From the NCBI GenBank assembly GCA_028682985.1, contig JAJRAE010000014.1, positions 1 to 6,489 on the forward strand: a DNA stretch of 6,489 bases, in the 5' to 3' direction. Made by a program: the position numbers and the translations under genes. Positions 5,103 through 6,489 of the stretch are shown here, piece after piece. The notes under the pieces are model-generated. The model was given only the letters and a program-made list of their open reading frames with translations. It was not told the DNA's origin and made no database searches. How positions within the stretch are numbered: position 1 is the first letter of the stretch; every line of letters begins with the position of its first letter. The stretch comes from Methanobacterium sp. GTDB taxonomy: Archaea > Methanobacteriota > Methanobacteria > Methanobacteriales > Methanobacteriaceae.

Positions 5103-6488
5103 TCATTGCATTGTTTCCAGTTCTTTAGCCCGCCTTTTTAGAAACAGAGTTAAAATAATCATAACCAGGGCAATAATGGCTAAGAAAGCATATGAAGTAT
5201 TAAATCCACTTAACTGTGATCCCTGAGATGCAATAACAGCACCCATTATGGCCGCCCCAATAATCTGGCCGAAGCTGGTGTTAATGGAGAGAAGACCCTG
5301 AGCCGCAGCACTGTCCTTCATAGGTGTCTCATTTAATACAATATATCTTAAAGGTGCCCCTAAAATTCCTGATAAGCCTAGGCCAATAATCAACCCCGAA
5401 AACAGGAATATTATAAGGTTGCTGGTGGAAAATAATGCCAATAATATTAATCCAATAACTAGAATGATTGTAGCGTTGGTTAAAACAAATCTTGAACCCT
5501 TTCTATCTAATATATATCCGAATAAAGGGGCGCCTATTACGGTGGTTAACACCAGAGGAATGAGGGTGAAGCTGGCCATTGATAAACCCAGTCCAAATGC
5601 CAGTATGGCCAGGGTGGGAATGAAAATTATTCCGGCCTGAACAGCACCCACTCCCAGGGCCAGCAGCATGGTAAAAGAGAACTGTCTCTTTTTTAGTAAT
5701 GCAAAGAATACAACAGGATCTTTAGCTTTTTTCTCCACCAAATAAAGGGGTACTAATAATAGAAAGCCAGCTAATATTAGAGCTAAAACTAGGATGGTGC
5801 TGGTACTTCCCAATTGGAGAGTTAAGTCAATGGAGTTAAATCCATAGGCCAGTGCAGTTAAAGCCATGGCAAGTAAAGCCATTCCTTTAAAGTCGAATGG
5901 TACTGATTTTTTTGGTTCAGTATTGGGTAATATCCATAAACTTAAGACTATAAGGAACAGTATGACCGGTATATTAATTAAGAACAGCCATCTCCAGCTG
6001 AAGTTCAATATTAAACCTGCCAATAACGGTCCTATTATAAAAGCCAGCCCAAAAACAGATCCAATGATTCCAAATGCCGCACCTCTCCTTTCTGGTGCTA
6101 TGGTATCCCCTATGTAGGCACTGGCCACTGGGAATATTCCCCCGGCTCCGAATCCCTGGATAGCCCTACCTATAAGCAATGTTTCGTAGCTGGTTGAAAA
6201 TGCAGAGATAAGGGAACCCACACCAAATAATATTATGTTCAGGAGGTAGATCTTCTTTCTACCTGAGCGGTCAGATAGTTTGGCCATGAAGGGAGTTCCA
6301 ATCAGGTAGCTTAGAAGGTAAGCATTGAACACCCAGATCAGAATGCGGGTGTCCACCTGAAAATAACTTTTAATAGCAGGGAGTGCCGGGCTCACTATAG
6401 ATATATCCAGTGCACCCATTAACACGCCAATGAATAATACTATTAGAATTCTGTTTTCCTGGCTTTTTAATTTTGTACTTTTTTCCAT
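5103..6488 (-). CDS. MFS transporter, DHA2 (EmrB/QacA) drug:H+ antiporter family
   Basis: A 461-residue integral membrane exporter with about 14 predicted helices, typical of the DHA2 family of proton-driven drug exporters. Helix 1 carries LDISIVSPALP (27-37; D28), the DHA2 motif D1. Motif A reads AKLSDRSGRKK (69-79), with Ala where Gly is usual at the first position. Motif B is RAIQGFGAGG (108-117), and motif C is GSVFGLAFIIGPLLAG (143-158), characteristic of exporters. SWRWLFLINIP (164-174) is also typical. A second, weaker motif A copy is GYILDRKGSR (324-333). The C-terminus is KRRAKELETMQ. The ATG at 6488 suits the family's short N-terminal tail, but only one base of upstream sequence is present, so a longer start or its promoter cannot be seen. 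The gene converges on the alpha/beta hydrolase with 45 bp between them. The substrate is unknown; multidrug, antiseptic or metabolite export are all possible. Confidence 0.92.
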   Translation of the reverse strand: MEKSTKLKSQENRILIVLFIGVLMGALDISIVSPALPAIKSYFQVDTRILIWVFNAYLLSYLIGTPFMAKLSDRSGRKKIYLLNIILFGVGSLISAFSTSYETLLIGRAIQGFGAGGIFPVASAYIGDTIAPERRGAAFGIIGSVFGLAFIIGPLLAGLILNFSWRWLFLINIPVILFLIVLSLWILPNTEPKKSVPFDFKGMALLAMALTALAYGFNSIDLTLQLGSTSTILVLALILAGFLLLVPLYLVEKKAKDPVVFFALLKKRQFSFTMLLALGVGAVQAGIIFIPTLAILAFGLGLSMASFTLIPLVLTTVIGAPLFGYILDRKGSRFVLTNATIILVIGLILLALFSTSNLIIFLFSGLIIGLGLSGILGAPLRYIVLNETPMKDSAAAQGLLSINTSFGQIIGAAIMGAVIASQGSQLSGFNTSYAFLAIIALVMIILTLFLKRRAKELETMQ

Positions 6489-6489
6489 C

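Noticed and set aside
1..6489. Search for CRISPR arrays, tRNA or rRNA genes, insertion sequences, integrases and attachment sites
   Set aside because: No regularly spaced direct repeats, tRNA-like cloverleaf segments, rRNA-like stretches, transposase motifs or flanking terminal repeats were found by eye.

Overview
The window is archaeal and most likely from a methanogen of the order Methanobacteriales (Methanobacterium or a close relative). The evidence is a korD-korA-korB cluster in the order used by these hydrogenotrophic methanogens, a secreted protein ending in pseudomurein-binding repeats (pseudomurein walls occur only in Methanobacteriales and Methanopyrus), Shine-Dalgarno sites of the GGAGG type together with archaeal TATA-like boxes, oligo-T stretches at gene ends, and AT-rich DNA. 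The genus is an inference; no rRNA or other marker gene is present.

Layout. Positions 1-1706 (minus strand) hold a tight operon for 2-oxoglutarate:ferredoxin oxidoreductase: korD (two-cluster ferredoxin subunit), korA (alpha) and the first 121 codons of korB (beta), which runs off the left edge. The gamma subunit korC is expected beyond that edge. Methanogens use this enzyme in the incomplete reductive TCA branch to make 2-oxoglutarate from succinyl-CoA. Positions 1861-3234 (minus) encode an exported TIM-barrel glycoside-hydrolase-like protein with C-terminal pseudomurein-binding repeats, probably a cell-wall enzyme.

A 67-bp AT-rich divergent promoter separates that gene from a plus-strand group: a small carboxymuconolactone-decarboxylase/AhpD-like protein (3302-3670) that lacks the first Cys of the usual CxxC, a rubrerythrin (3782-4273), and a membrane-anchored alpha/beta hydrolase (4314-5057) rich in N-glycosylation sequons. 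The first two look like an oxidative-stress pair: rubrerythrin reduces peroxide in anaerobes and AhpD-fold proteins are often redox partners or thiol peroxidases. The hydrolase is separated from rubrerythrin by an oligo-T tract and may be independent. Converging on it from the right is a 14-helix MFS exporter of the DHA2/EmrB-QacA type (5103-6488, minus), whose start lies one base from the window edge.

No tRNA, rRNA, CRISPR array, insertion sequence or integrase was seen. No gene-free stretch exceeds 160 bp. The least routine items are the candidate pseudomurein glycan hydrolase, the single-Cys AhpD-like protein beside rubrerythrin, the TGAAT/ATTCA half-site cluster upstream of rubrerythrin, and the sequon-rich exported hydrolase.
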